Shown here piece after piece: positions 1 through 8,750 of a stretch of DNA of 64,000 nt. Source of the DNA: Aequorivita soesokkakensis (GTDB taxonomy: Bacteria > Bacteroidota > Bacteroidia > Flavobacteriales > Flavobacteriaceae); contig NZ_LXIE01000045.1 of assembly GCF_001641085.1 (NCBI RefSeq), forward strand, positions 62,001-126,000. The letters run 5' to 3'. The position numbers and the translations under genes are program-made. The notes beneath the pieces were generated by a model. The model searched no databases. It was not told the DNA's origin and saw only the letters and a list, made by a program, of their open reading frames with translations. Position 1 is the stretch's first letter; every line of letters begins with the position of its first letter.

Positions 1-499
1 TTCCCTCCATTATATTGAAATATTTTGCTCCACTATTTGAAGCATCCGGATAAAAGCCCAAATGCATGCTCAATTGCAGCAAAAAGTGAATATGAAAATT
101 AGCTATTTCAGTATGCCTATCAAGCCATTGGATTGAATGTTCCAAAAAGATGTAAAGTTCTGTATTTGCTTCTTCCTCACGGATGCAGTTTTTCAACATT
201 TCTGACAAAAACATAACCAAGCCAGATTTTACAATATCTGTGTGCAAGGTTTGATTAGGCTGAAAAATTTTTGCTTCCTTAATATATTCCAGCGTGCCTT
301 TGTTTTTGTGGTCCGCAATTAGTTCCAAATGTGTTAGCGGCTGAAAATAGGATGCTTTCAGCTTGCCTTTTTTCGATTTGAGTATATTGCGCAACAAATA
401 GCTTTTTACCCCTGAAACTTCTGTAAAACAAGAAACTATAAGATCTGCTTCGGAATATTTTATGGCTGAAAAAACAATGGCTTTGGTGGCGACAACCAT
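1..499 (-). CDS. recO: DNA repair protein RecO (partial, N-terminal part)
   Basis: The reading frame begins MVVATKAIVFSAIKYSEADL and continues off the left edge, giving about 166 of the roughly 240 residues usual for RecO. The opening matches the RecO OB-fold domain, with its typical run of a basic short strand, a YSEADLIV segment and the LLRNIL turn. RecO anneals single strands and helps load RecA onto SSB-coated DNA with RecR. Its ATG overlaps the TGA stop of porZ as TGATG, so translation of the two is probably coupled. The C-terminal helical and zinc-binding part cannot be seen here. Confidence 0.9.
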   Translation of the reverse strand, partial: MVVATKAIVFSAIKYSEADLIVSCFTEVSGVKSYLLRNILKSKKGKLKASYFQPLTHLELIADHKNKGTLEYIKEAKIFQPNQTLHTDIVKSGLVMFLSEMLKNCIREEEANTELYIFLEHSIQWLDRHTEIANFHIHFLLQLSMHLGFYPDASNSGAKYFNIMEG

Positions 500-2811
500 C
501 AGCGGATAATCATTATTTTTGAGACTTTGGTCTCAACATTGTCCTCCGTGGTTACGAGCACCAAATAAACTCCAGAACGAACTTTGTATTTTCCAAAAGC
601 GGTGGTGTCCCATAATACGCTTCCTCCTTCTGAGGTTTCCTCAAAAACAAGGTTGCCTGTTATATCGGTGATTTTCACATTGGCTTGAGCGGTAAGTCCG
701 TCAATAGTAACATTGCCATTAAATCCAGGACGCACCGGATTGGGAAAAGCGTGAACGTTTTCAAGATTATCACTTGGTGCTGTAGCAGTTCCTTTATAAG
801 CAACCAGACCTTGCGTTGTAGCGAAATAAACAACCCCAGTAAAAGGATCAATCGCTATATCTTGTACATTATTGGTGGGCAATGGTGAATTATCCTTTGT
901 AAATCTAAGTAAGGTTTCCTGCCCGTTTGGAGACAAATAGAAAACCCCGGAGGTAGCGGTGGAAATCCATTTATTGTTAGACCCATCTACTTCAATGTCT
1001 GTAATAGATTGCTCAAAGAGAAGCTCTTGTGCCACCCCATTTTCAAGAATTATAATTGCTTGTGCTTCTGGCACCGTTCCATCTTCAAAAATACTTCCAG
1101 GACTATATAAAACCCGGAGTCCCTTAAGTGTGCCTATCCACAATCTGTTCTGACTGTCAAATGCCAATGCCCTTACACTTGAGGAAGGTAAGTTACCGTT
1201 ACCTGAATCTTCCCCTATTTTATTAAACTTATTGGTAGTTGCGTTATAACCTATCACTCCATTTTTATAAGTTCCGAAGAAAATATAATTTTCTCGGCTC
1301 AAGGCTAACTTGGTCAAAGCCAAATCACTTGCTGGATTGAAAAGTACTGAAACATCTGTTTTTTGAAATTGTCCGTTTGGAGTCAATTTAATAAGCCCTT
1401 CATCTATCTTACTTTGCACAAACCAAAGGTTTCCTTGATTGTCAAATTCAGATCCATAAATCCTAACCCCAGCATCATCACTTCCAATTATTACTCTTTC
1501 CAAAGGACTGTTGGAATCGTCATACAAGATTGTTGGCACATCATCTACAATTTTTAGCAATCCCCCTTGAAAGGAACTCATATATACCTCATTAGGTGCT
1601 TGTGGATTTATTGTTGCTTTTAATAAATCTGTTGGTTCGCCACCAACGCTGGCATTTAAATCTTCGTATGAAATATTTGACCAAAGCGTATCTTTTAAAT
1701 GGCTAACACCATATCTACTCAAAACGCCATCTGGAAAAAATGGATTAAAATCACGATCCACTTCGCCAAAAGTCACCCATAATTGGCCCGGTGTAGCATC
1801 AAGTGCAAAAGATTTGTTTCTGATAGGCCCGTTCGGCAAAACCTGTGTTGCTTGCATGGTTCCAAAAGGAACAATTAAAAGTCCGTCCTCTGCCGTACCT
1901 ATATAAAAATTATTTCCAAATCCGTACCCAGAAAGCAGGTTTAAATCAAAACCGAGAACATTGTTTACCGCTGCCTGTTGTACAAAACCTTCTGAATAAG
2001 CGTAAATGGAATTCTTTGTGGTAATGGTCAATAGACCATCCGCCAACCTAAATTTGAGCACTTCAGTACTAAAAGTATTTACAGGATTTGTAGCTCCTTG
2101 AGGCGTAAAACGTAAAATGGTATTAGACCTATTTGAAGCATAGAGTTCATTTCCTAATTTTTCAGCAGCCCTAAATCCGCCATTTATGATTGTTGTCCAG
2201 TTTTGGTAATCAATCAAATTATCATCGGCTACAAGTGCCCTTCGCATTCCATTTGCAGCACTGGCTGCAAAAATATAAGGTTCCTGCACTACGGTTTGCA
2301 CAATTTCTATCTGGCTTCCCCCATCGCCAATAAAATAGGTGTCGCCAAATTCCAATCTTTCAAGGTTATATACAGAAATTCCGTATTGGGTAGCAATGTA
2401 AATTTTTCCGTTGTATTCGTTGAAATTGTTTATTCGTTTTCTATCCGGCGGAATAGTTTGCTTCTCTAAAATATCTACAACTTTCAGCACATTTTCTTCG
2501 CCGTCCTTTACTATTTCAATTAATCCATTTTCATAGCCAATTATTAAAAGTCCGTATTCTTCGCTATAATGAATTGTTGTAATAAAATCGCCCGAAAGGC
2601 CATTTACGGTTGATAATGTTTTTATTTCCTGGGTGGAAAGGTCATAGGTAAATACAGCATTTTCTGCCCCAACAAATACCTTGTTATCTCCTTGCGAAAT
2701 ATCTTTTATGGAAACATAGGAAAAATGCCCCGTCCAGCGATCTTCAAAATTCTGGGCAATTGCCAGAAAAGGAAATAATAATAAAAGGAAAGCAATGGCC
2801 CACCGTTTCAT
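499..2811 (-). CDS. porZ: Type IX secretion system protein PorZ (two-component regulator propeller protein)
   Basis: This is a 770-residue exported protein. I place the start at the ATG followed by KRWAIAFLLLLFPFLAIAQ, a clean signal peptide; an upstream in-frame ATG at 2838 would add nine polar residues before it. Repeated short motifs such as GVIGYNATTNKF, LWIGTLKGLRVL and VVYFATTQGLVAY show tandem beta-propeller (Reg_prop) blades across about residues 25-680. The last ~80 residues (FPNPVRPG ... GVYLVLVTTEDN ... KIMIIR) form a type A T9SS C-terminal sorting domain. This architecture and length match PorZ, the surface protein that delivers anionic LPS to the T9SS sortase attachment complex in Porphyromonas. 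It is upstream of and overlapping recO. The function is by family homology; the blades and sorting domain are seen directly. Confidence 0.85.
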   Translation of the reverse strand: MKRWAIAFLLLLFPFLAIAQNFEDRWTGHFSYVSIKDISQGDNKVFVGAENAVFTYDLSTQEIKTLSTVNGLSGDFITTIHYSEEYGLLIIGYENGLIEIVKDGEENVLKVVDILEKQTIPPDRKRINNFNEYNGKIYIATQYGISVYNLERLEFGDTYFIGDGGSQIEIVQTVVQEPYIFAASAANGMRRALVADDNLIDYQNWTTIINGGFRAAEKLGNELYASNRSNTILRFTPQGATNPVNTFSTEVLKFRLADGLLTITTKNSIYAYSEGFVQQAAVNNVLGFDLNLLSGYGFGNNFYIGTAEDGLLIVPFGTMQATQVLPNGPIRNKSFALDATPGQLWVTFGEVDRDFNPFFPDGVLSRYGVSHLKDTLWSNISYEDLNASVGGEPTDLLKATINPQAPNEVYMSSFQGGLLKIVDDVPTILYDDSNSPLERVIIGSDDAGVRIYGSEFDNQGNLWFVQSKIDEGLIKLTPNGQFQKTDVSVLFNPASDLALTKLALSRENYIFFGTYKNGVIGYNATTNKFNKIGEDSGNGNLPSSSVRALAFDSQNRLWIGTLKGLRVLYSPGSIFEDGTVPEAQAIIILENGVAQELLFEQSITDIEVDGSNNKWISTATSGVFYLSPNGQETLLRFTKDNSPLPTNNVQDIAIDPFTGVVYFATTQGLVAYKGTATAPSDNLENVHAFPNPVRPGFNGNVTIDGLTAQANVKITDITGNLVFEETSEGGSVLWDTTAFGKYKVRSGVYLVLVTTEDNVETKVSKIMIIR

Positions 2812-2870
2812 AGAAAAACTGGTTTTGTTTATTAACACGCTAAAATAGTATTTATTGCGGTATATAAATG

Positions 2871-2923
2871 AAAAAGCCTTTCCACATCTTTTTTATTGTA
2901 CAGAGATACTGGGAAAGGCTTTT
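2871..2923 (-). terminator. Intrinsic terminator downstream of gdhA
   Basis: A 12-bp perfect stem (arms 2871-2883 and 2912-2923) is separated by a long 28-nt loop. Read on the minus strand it ends in a run of five T. It lies between the gdhA stop and the porZ start, so it should separate the two transcripts. The long loop makes it weaker than the other terminators in the window. Confidence 0.55.
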
Positions 2924-2947
2924 GCCTTATTTTAAATTTAGAAGTAA

Positions 2948-4291
2948 TTATACTACTCCTTGAGCCAGCATTGCTTCGGCTACTTTTACGAAACCAGCAA
3001 TGTTTGCACCTTTTACGTAATCTACATATCCATCTCCATCCTTTCCATACTGAACACAAGCCGCGTGAATGTCATTCATAATACCGTGAAGTTTTTCATC
3101 AACCTCAGCAGCAGTCCAGCTTAAGCGCAATGAGTTTTGGGACATTTCCAAACCAGAAGTTGCAACCCCGCCAGCGTTTGATGCTTTTCCTGGAGAAAAC
3201 AAAATCTTAGCTTTTTGGAATTCGGTAATTGCTTCTGGCGTACAAGGCATGTTTGCGCCTTCGCCTACACAAATACATCCGTTACTTAAAAGCATTTTAG
3301 CTTCTTCGCCGTTCAATTCGTTTTGGGTTGCACAAGGAAGAGCGATATCACATTTCACTTCCCAAGGGCGTTTTCCTTCCACATATTTTGCTCCGGTATA
3401 TTTTTTAGTGTATTCTGAAATTCGGCCACGTTTCTCGTTTTTCAATTCCATAACGAACGCAAGCTTTTCTTCATTGATGCCTTCTGAATCATAAATATAT
3501 CCAGCAGAATCTGAAAAAGTAACTACTTTTCCTCCAAATTCCATTGCTTTTTCAGCAGCGTACTGGGCAACGTTACCTGAACCTGAAACAACTACTGTTT
3601 TTCCTTTAAAGCTTTCGCCTTTGGTTGCAAGCATGTTTTTTGCGAAGTAAACGTTTCCATATCCTGTAGCTTCCGGACGAATAAGCGATCCGCCATAAGA
3701 GCGGCCTTTGCCTGTTAGCACGCCCGTAAATTCATTCTGAATTCGTTTGTATTGGCCAAACATATAACCAACTTCACGACCACCAACACCTATATCGCCA
3801 GCTGGAACGTCCGTATCTGGACCAATGTGTTTGCAAAGTTCCGTCATAAAGCTTTGGCAAAAACGCATTACTTCATTATCGCTCTTTCCTTTTGGGTCAA
3901 AGTTAGAGCCTCCTTTACCACCGCCCATTGGAAGTGTGGTCAAGCTATTTTTAAAAGTTTGTTCAAACCCTAAAAACTTAAGAATACTAAGGTTTACGGA
4001 AGGGTGAAAACGCAAGCCACCTTTATACGGCCCAATAGCTGAATTAAACTGAATCCTGTACCCTTTGTTTACCTGTATTTCACCTTTATCATCAGTCCAA
4101 GGCACACGGAAAAGGATAGTGCGCTCTGGCTCTACCATGCGTTCCAACAGTTTTTTGTTGGCGTATTTTTCGTTCTCTTCAATAAAAGGAATTACGGTTT
4201 CAGCAACTTCGGTTACTGCCTGTAGAAATTCAGGTTCGTTTGGATTGAGTTTTTCAACTTCAGAAATGAAATCTTTTATACTTTGCTTCAT
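2948..4291 (-). CDS. gdhA: NADP-type glutamate dehydrogenase
   Basis: This 447-residue protein has the normal length of the hexameric class I glutamate dehydrogenases, which make glutamate from 2-oxoglutarate, ammonium and NAD(P)H in the cytoplasm. The substrate motifs GPYKGGLRFHPSV (residues 87-99) and PMGGGKGGSNFDPKG (121-135) carry the glutamate-binding and catalytic lysines. PAGDIGVGGREVGYM follows, and VSGSGNVAQYAAEKA is the Rossmann dinucleotide loop. The hexameric bacterial type usually prefers NADPH, but cofactor choice is inferred. It is divergent from the THC0290_0291 gene at 4549 across a 257-bp AT-rich intergenic region. Confidence 0.97.
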   Translation of the reverse strand: MKQSIKDFISEVEKLNPNEPEFLQAVTEVAETVIPFIEENEKYANKKLLERMVEPERTILFRVPWTDDKGEIQVNKGYRIQFNSAIGPYKGGLRFHPSVNLSILKFLGFEQTFKNSLTTLPMGGGKGGSNFDPKGKSDNEVMRFCQSFMTELCKHIGPDTDVPAGDIGVGGREVGYMFGQYKRIQNEFTGVLTGKGRSYGGSLIRPEATGYGNVYFAKNMLATKGESFKGKTVVVSGSGNVAQYAAEKAMEFGGKVVTFSDSAGYIYDSEGINEEKLAFVMELKNEKRGRISEYTKKYTGAKYVEGKRPWEVKCDIALPCATQNELNGEEAKMLLSNGCICVGEGANMPCTPEAITEFQKAKILFSPGKASNAGGVATSGLEMSQNSLRLSWTAAEVDEKLHGIMNDIHAACVQYGKDGDGYVDYVKGANIAGFVKVAEAMLAQGVV

Positions 4292-4511
4292 TGTTTAAAT
4301 TTTTATTTTACTTTTAGCGAATTCCGTTGGTATCTGTTTGTTACAATGTTTATAATTAAGCAATTTTCAATCAAATTTGACAAAAAAGAAACATTAAATA
4401 AGCATTTACATATGGAAGGCACAAATATAAGCGTTATGATAAAAACTGTGCGTCAATTTTTTACAAATTAGCTAAATAGCATTATTAATTTCACTGTTAA
4501 ACATGTTTTTA

Positions 4512-4519
4512 TATATTTG
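4512..4519 (+). promoter_or_regulatory. Putative Bacteroidota -7 box for the THC0290_0291 gene
   Basis: TATATTTG matches the Bacteroidota sigma factor -7 consensus TAnnTTTG and lies 30 bp before the chosen ATG. No clear TTTG -33 element is visible at the usual spacing. The remaining 4292-4511 intergenic DNA is AT-rich and shows nothing else I can name. Confidence 0.5.
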
Positions 4520-4548
4520 TTGTGTCTCAATCTAAACCCATATTTATA

Positions 4549-5349
4549 ATGAATACCAGATTTTTGTTATTGGTATTTTTCTTGTTGGTTTTTGCAAAAC
4601 AAGAAGCTTACAGTCAATTTGGCTTTTCTCACGAGGTGGGTTTAATCACCGGACCCGTAGTTTTCTACTCAGATTTTGGCCAGCGTAACAATTTTGAAAC
4701 CAATGCAAAAAACACTGGTTTTGGAATAGGTCTGATCCATTACCTTAACTTTTCCTACCGCGCAGATTGTAATTGCTACACTCGCGATAAATATTTCAAT
4801 GACCACTTTAAGGTTCGTAATGAGATAGATTACCACAAAACCAATTTGGAACATTTTGGACGTTGGGTAGATCCAGACCAAACTTCATTATTTGCAGATC
4901 AACTTCGCGCTATGAGCGGTTCGGTTTCAGTTTTTGAAATTGGTTCACAGCTTGAATATTTTCCGTTGAGTATCCGTGATTTTGCTGCGGGTGCCTATAA
5001 AATTGCGCCATTTATAAGTGTTGGCGTTCACTATGTTAATTTTGACCCAGAAGTAAAATCGTCTTTTGGCCCATTGAACAGTCCCGTTTCTACGCCAGAT
5101 AAATATTATAATGCCTTTCAGCAGGATCCGGCATCCACTTGGGGTGTTGTAGCCAGCGTTGGTATTCGTTATAAATTATCACCTTTAAGTGACTTAATGC
5201 TTGATAGCCGTTGGGAACATTATTTTTCTGATTGGGTGGACGGTCTTAATCCAAGCTTGGAAAACAACGGTACGAGAGCCGTTCCCGAGAACAAGGCCAA
5301 TGAATGGATTTATTGGTTGAACATTGGATATATTTATTATATAGATTAA
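4549..5349 (+). CDS. THC0290_0291 family outer-membrane-type protein
   Basis: This is a 266-residue protein with a signal peptide (MNTRFLLLVFFLLVFAKQEA, cleavage near YSQ). I chose the ATG at 4549 because it begins the signal peptide and sits behind a -7 box; the upstream GTG-frame extension is polar. The mature part alternates hydrophobic and polar residues and ends in aromatic-rich strands (WIYWLNIGYIYYID), as in an outer-membrane beta-barrel. The family is restricted to Bacteroidota and often lies beside gdhA. Its members are frequently mis-labelled glutamate dehydrogenase, but no dehydrogenase motif is present. It is divergent from gdhA. Molecular function is unknown. Confidence 0.75.
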   Translation: MNTRFLLLVFFLLVFAKQEAYSQFGFSHEVGLITGPVVFYSDFGQRNNFETNAKNTGFGIGLIHYLNFSYRADCNCYTRDKYFNDHFKVRNEIDYHKTNLEHFGRWVDPDQTSLFADQLRAMSGSVSVFEIGSQLEYFPLSIRDFAAGAYKIAPFISVGVHYVNFDPEVKSSFGPLNSPVSTPDKYYNAFQQDPASTWGVVASVGIRYKLSPLSDLMLDSRWEHYFSDWVDGLNPSLENNGTRAVPENKANEWIYWLNIGYIYYID

Positions 5350-5365
5350 AGAATTTTATAACATA

Positions 5366-5403
5366 AAAAAAGGGTTGGATTTCAAAAAAATCCAACCCTT
5401 TTT
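5366..5403. terminator. Bidirectional terminator between convergent genes
   Basis: A near-perfect stem of about 16 bp (AAAAAGGGTTGGATTT paired with AAATCCAACCCTTTTT) with a loop of about 5 nt is flanked by A and T runs. It can stop both the plus-strand THC0290_0291 gene and the minus-strand trans-sulfuration gene. Confidence 0.9.
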
Positions 5404-5424
5404 CTTTTATAGTAAGTAATTTAA

Positions 5425-6567
5425 TTAACCAATCGCCTGCTTCAAATCTGCAATCAAATCATCCACATCTTCAATTCCCACAGAAAGACGAATTAACGAA
5501 TCTACAATCCCGGTTTTCTCACGTTCCTCTTTTGGAATGCTGGCGTGTGTCATGCTCGCTGGATGTCCCGCAAGACTTTCAACACCGCCCAAGCTTTCTG
5601 CCAGGGTGAAGATTTTCAGGTTTTCAACTATTTTAATGGCTTCATTGTAGTTATTCCCTTTGGCTACAAAAGAAATCATTCCTCCAAAATCCTTCATTTG
5701 TTCTTTTGCAATTGCATGGTTTGGATGGCTTTCAAAACCAGGCCAATATACTTTCTCAATTTTTGGATGTTTAGCCAAATATTCAGCAACCGCTTTTCCG
5801 TTTTCGCAATGGCGCTGCATACGTATGTGAAGCGTTTTCAAACCACGTAAAACCAAAAAACAATCCTGTGGCCCACAAATGGCACCACTGGCGTTTTGGA
5901 TGAAATATAACTTTTCTGCAAGCATTTTGTCTTTTACTACCAACGCTCCCATAACCACATCGCTATGGCCGCCAAGGTATTTTGTGGCGCTGTGCATTAA
6001 AATATCTGCACCCATTTCCAACGGTTGTTGCAAATATGGCGTTGCAAACGTATTGTCAACTGCAAGTAGAACTTTATGCTTTTTAGCTATTGAAGCTGCC
6101 TTTTTAATGTCAATAATATTCATCATTGGGTTGGTTGGTGTTTCCACCCAAATGAGTTTGGTTTTATCATTTACATATTCTTCAATTTTATCGGCGTTTT
6201 CCATTCCGATGAAATGGAACTTGATACCAAAACCTTCAAAAATTTTGGTGAATAAACGGTAGGTTCCGCCATAGAGATCGTTGGTTGAAATTACCTCATC
6301 GCCAGGTTTTAAAAGCTTCATTACCGCATCAATTGCTGCGAGACCACTTCCGAAAGCTAATCCGAACTCGCCATTTTCAATACTTGCAAAAGCGCGTTCC
6401 AAAGTAGCACGCGTCGGGTTTCCGCTTCGCGAATATTGAAATCCTTTGTGTCCACCGGGCGTTGTTTGTGAATAAGTTGAGGTTTGATAAATGGGAGGCA
6501 TCACCGAACCATAAGCTGGATCTACATTATGCTGACCGCCGTGTATTGTTTTTGTGTTGAATTTCAT
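5425..6567 (-). CDS. metB: Cystathionine gamma-synthase or gamma-lyase (Cys/Met metabolism PLP enzyme)
   Basis: This 380-residue PLP enzyme belongs to the MetB/MetC/CGL family. The start is set at the ATG opening MKFNTKTIHGG, which matches the family N terminus; an upstream ATG at 6609 adds only 14 residues. YSRSGNPTRATLE (residues 45-57) is the phosphate-binding segment contributed across the dimer, and SATKYLGGHSD (193-203) carries the PLP lysine at about residue 196. The family makes cystathionine from an O-acyl-homoserine plus cysteine, or cleaves cystathionine. Sequence alone does not separate synthase from lyase, so the symbol is provisional. It is monocistronic, with a bidirectional terminator downstream. 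Confidence 0.85.
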   Translation of the reverse strand: MKFNTKTIHGGQHNVDPAYGSVMPPIYQTSTYSQTTPGGHKGFQYSRSGNPTRATLERAFASIENGEFGLAFGSGLAAIDAVMKLLKPGDEVISTNDLYGGTYRLFTKIFEGFGIKFHFIGMENADKIEEYVNDKTKLIWVETPTNPMMNIIDIKKAASIAKKHKVLLAVDNTFATPYLQQPLEMGADILMHSATKYLGGHSDVVMGALVVKDKMLAEKLYFIQNASGAICGPQDCFLVLRGLKTLHIRMQRHCENGKAVAEYLAKHPKIEKVYWPGFESHPNHAIAKEQMKDFGGMISFVAKGNNYNEAIKIVENLKIFTLAESLGGVESLAGHPASMTHASIPKEEREKTGIVDSLIRLSVGIEDVDDLIADLKQAIG

Positions 6568-6636
6568 AAGAAAAAGGTGTTTTTTTAAAGTAAGGATCCC
6601 AAACGCCAAAACTATATTTCAGGTTTTAATATAACT

Positions 6637-6670
6637 TTTGCAATAGCTGATTTTAAAGTTATTACTTTTG
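6637..6670 (+). promoter_or_regulatory. Putative promoter of the DUF4163/DUF3298 lipoprotein gene
   Basis: TTTG at 6637-6640 and TACTTTTG at 6663-6670 fit the Bacteroidota -33/-7 elements with a 22-bp spacer. An 8-bp inverted repeat (ATAGCAAA at 6672-6679, TTTGCTAT at 6693-6700) lies just downstream, where the transcript would start. Confidence 0.6.
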
Positions 6671-6726
6671 AATAGCAAATGTAAGAGTTTCGTTTGCTAT
6701 AGCTAACCATCTATTCCTTTTAATAT

Positions 6727-7485
6727 ATGAACAACAAAATTTCGGTCGTGGCTTTGATTGCGCTCATAACAGTGGGCTGCAACCAAGAAAAAAATATTGA
6801 ATTTTCTTCAGAAAGTTTCACCGAAAAGGAGCTTTCCATTTGTAAAAACAGCAAGTGTCCCGAAGTTACCATCAATTATGTGGAAGTTTTTGGCGATGAT
6901 GAAGTTTCCGAAAAAATAAATAAAAAAATTAAAAATTTTATCTTCACTTCACTTTTAATGGGCGAAGACACTATCCCAACCGCAAAAAGCATTCAAGAAG
7001 CTGCAACTGGTTTTATTGAAGTTTACAATGCCGATAAAGCACAATTTCCAGATATGGCTGGGGAGTATTTTGCGGAAATTTCGGTGAATGAAATTTTCAC
7101 TTCAAAAGAGCATCTCTGTTTTGAAATGCGCCAATACCTTTTCACAGGAGGCGCGCACGGTTATGGCACAACTTCATTTTTGAACATTGACCCAAAAACG
7201 GGGGAAGAACTTACTTCAAAAGAGCTTTTTAAAAACAAGGAAGATTTTACAGCTTTCGCAGAAAAGAAATTTCGTGGACAGCAAAAAATAGCAAAAGACC
7301 AATCCATTAACGAAAACGGTTTCTGGTTTGAAAATGATGAATTCTACCTTCCCGAAAGTGTCGGTTTCACGCAGGATAGCCTTATTTTCGTTTACAACCA
7401 ATACGATATTGCAAGTTATGCAGACGGCCCCATAGAATTAAAAATAGCGATGAAAGAAGCAGAGCCTTTCCTCAGTATTGATTAA
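6727..7485 (+). CDS. DUF4163/DUF3298 domain lipoprotein
   Basis: This is a 252-residue lipoprotein. The N terminus MNNKISVVALIALITVGCNQ is a type II signal peptide with the lipid-modified cysteine at about residue 18. The middle (VTINYVEVFGDDEVSEKINKKI, split here across two segments) resembles DUF4163. The later part, with FTGGAHGYGTTSFLNID and the TGEELTSKELF turn, is the DUF3298 signature also found in RsiV-type proteins and in peptidoglycan-binding envelope proteins. It heads a run with the ArsC-like and EamA genes (9-bp gap, then a 4-bp overlap). The exact role is unknown; an envelope location is well supported. Confidence 0.8.
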   Translation: MNNKISVVALIALITVGCNQEKNIEFSSESFTEKELSICKNSKCPEVTINYVEVFGDDEVSEKINKKIKNFIFTSLLMGEDTIPTAKSIQEAATGFIEVYNADKAQFPDMAGEYFAEISVNEIFTSKEHLCFEMRQYLFTGGAHGYGTTSFLNIDPKTGEELTSKELFKNKEDFTAFAEKKFRGQQKIAKDQSINENGFWFENDEFYLPESVGFTQDSLIFVYNQYDIASYADGPIELKIAMKEAEPFLSID

Positions 7486-7494
7486 TTTTGAACT

Positions 7495-7851
7495 ATGCAA
7501 AAAGTATATTATTTATCAAGTTGTGATACCTGCAAACGTGTGATGGACGAGATTGAAATCCCTTCATCGTTCATAAAACAGGACATAAAAGTACAGGGAA
7601 TTACCGAAGAAGAATTAGACGAACTGTTCAACCTTACGGATAGCTACGAAGATCTCTTCAGCCGAAGGGCGAAGCTATACCAAGAGCGAAATTTAAAAGA
7701 TGAAAATCTTTTGGAAGAAGATTATAAAGGACTCATTTTGGAGCATTACACTTTTTTGAAGCGTCCCGTAATTGTAAATAATGACAAAATTTTTATAGGA
7801 AGCAGCCCCAAAACCGTTGCCGCAGCTAAAAAATCCATTCATAACAATTGA
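7495..7851 (+). CDS. ArsC/Spx-family thioredoxin-fold protein
   Basis: This 118-residue protein has the ArsC-family fold. SSCDTCKRVMDEI near the N terminus carries a CxxC pair (Cys9 and Cys12), and FLKRPVIVNNDKIFIGSSP near residue 90 is the conserved C-terminal proline-rich turn of ArsC, Spx and YffB proteins. The middle has the typical LFNLTDSYEDLFSRR segment. Members include arsenate reductases and many uncharacterised glutathione- or thioredoxin-linked proteins. With no ars genes nearby I do not call it arsenate reductase. Its stop overlaps the TTG start of the next gene. Confidence 0.8.
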   Translation: MQKVYYLSSCDTCKRVMDEIEIPSSFIKQDIKVQGITEEELDELFNLTDSYEDLFSRRAKLYQERNLKDENLLEEDYKGLILEHYTFLKRPVIVNNDKIFIGSSPKTVAAAKKSIHNN

Positions 7852-8750
7852 CCAACCAACGCATTTTTGCGCTTTTGGCAGCAACCACTGCAAGTACAAT
7901 TTATGGTATAAACCATACCATTGCCAAAGGATTGATGCCAGATGTAATCCAACCATTTGGCTTTATTTTATTGCGGGTTTCTGGAGCAGCATTGATCTTT
8001 TGGATTATAAGTTTCTTCCTTCCTCCAGAAAAAATTGAACGTCGCGATTGGTTTCGGTTTGTAATCTGCGCTTTCTTCGGAATGGCTCTGAATATGCTTG
8101 CTTTTTTTAAAGGGTTGAGTCTTTCCACGCCAATAAATAGTTCGGTTATAATTACACTTTCGCCAGTTTTACTATTGGTACTTTCCGCTTTTATTTTAAG
8201 GGAACGGATAACTTGGATAAAAAGTCTCGGAATCTTTTTAGGACTTGGAGGCGCATTGGTTTTAATACTTTTTGGTTTAAAAGAACAACCTAATGCACCC
8301 AACATTCCACTGGGAAACCTACTATTTATAATAAACGCGAGTTCCTATTCTGTCTATTTAATTTTAGTAAAACCTTTGGTTTCAAAATACAGTTCCATCT
8401 CTTTGATGAAGTTTCTTTTCCTTTTTGCGTTCTTAATAAATCTGCCAATCGGAATTTCAGAATTTACCGAAGTGTCTTGGGCCAGCCTTGCATTTGATGA
8501 TATTTGGAAAATGGTCTTTGTAGTCGTCTGCACCACGTTTATGACCTATATGTTGAATATTTATGCGCTGAAACAACTAAGCCCATCTACCCTTGGTGCA
8601 TTTATTTATTTACAACCTGTAATAGCTGTACTTTTCGCAGTAATAGTTGGCGCAGATAGCTTAACCGCTTTAAGAATTGGTGCGGCGGTTTTAATATTTT
8701 TAGGGGTTTATCTTTCTACAATTAAGCGTGCAAGGAAATTTAGAGATTAA
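7848..8750 (+). CDS. EamA/DMT-family permease
   Basis: This 300-residue protein has about ten hydrophobic segments in two EamA repeats (roughly residues 5-140 and 150-295), the organisation of drug/metabolite transporters of the inner membrane. Motifs such as LNMLAFFKGLSLSTPINSSV and ALKQLSPSTLGAFIYLQPV mark the two halves. The start is a TTG overlapping the previous stop as TTGA, which suggests translational coupling; no ATG is available before the first membrane span. The substrate cannot be told. Its stop shares the tetranucleotide TTAA with the convergent thioesterase gene. Confidence 0.88.
   Translation: MTNQRIFALLAATTASTIYGINHTIAKGLMPDVIQPFGFILLRVSGAALIFWIISFFLPPEKIERRDWFRFVICAFFGMALNMLAFFKGLSLSTPINSSVIITLSPVLLLVLSAFILRERITWIKSLGIFLGLGGALVLILFGLKEQPNAPNIPLGNLLFIINASSYSVYLILVKPLVSKYSSISLMKFLFLFAFLINLPIGISEFTEVSWASLAFDDIWKMVFVVVCTTFMTYMLNIYALKQLSPSTLGAFIYLQPVIAVLFAVIVGADSLTALRIGAAVLIFLGVYLSTIKRARKFRD

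Noticed and set aside
4283-4471. Small plus-strand frame between gdhA and the THC0290_0291 gene
   Set aside because: It has no homology, begins inside gdhA antisense and has no coding signs.
7495-7851. Arsenate reductase and an arsenic island
   Set aside because: The fold is shared by many ArsC/Spx relatives and no ars gene or arsenic regulator is near.
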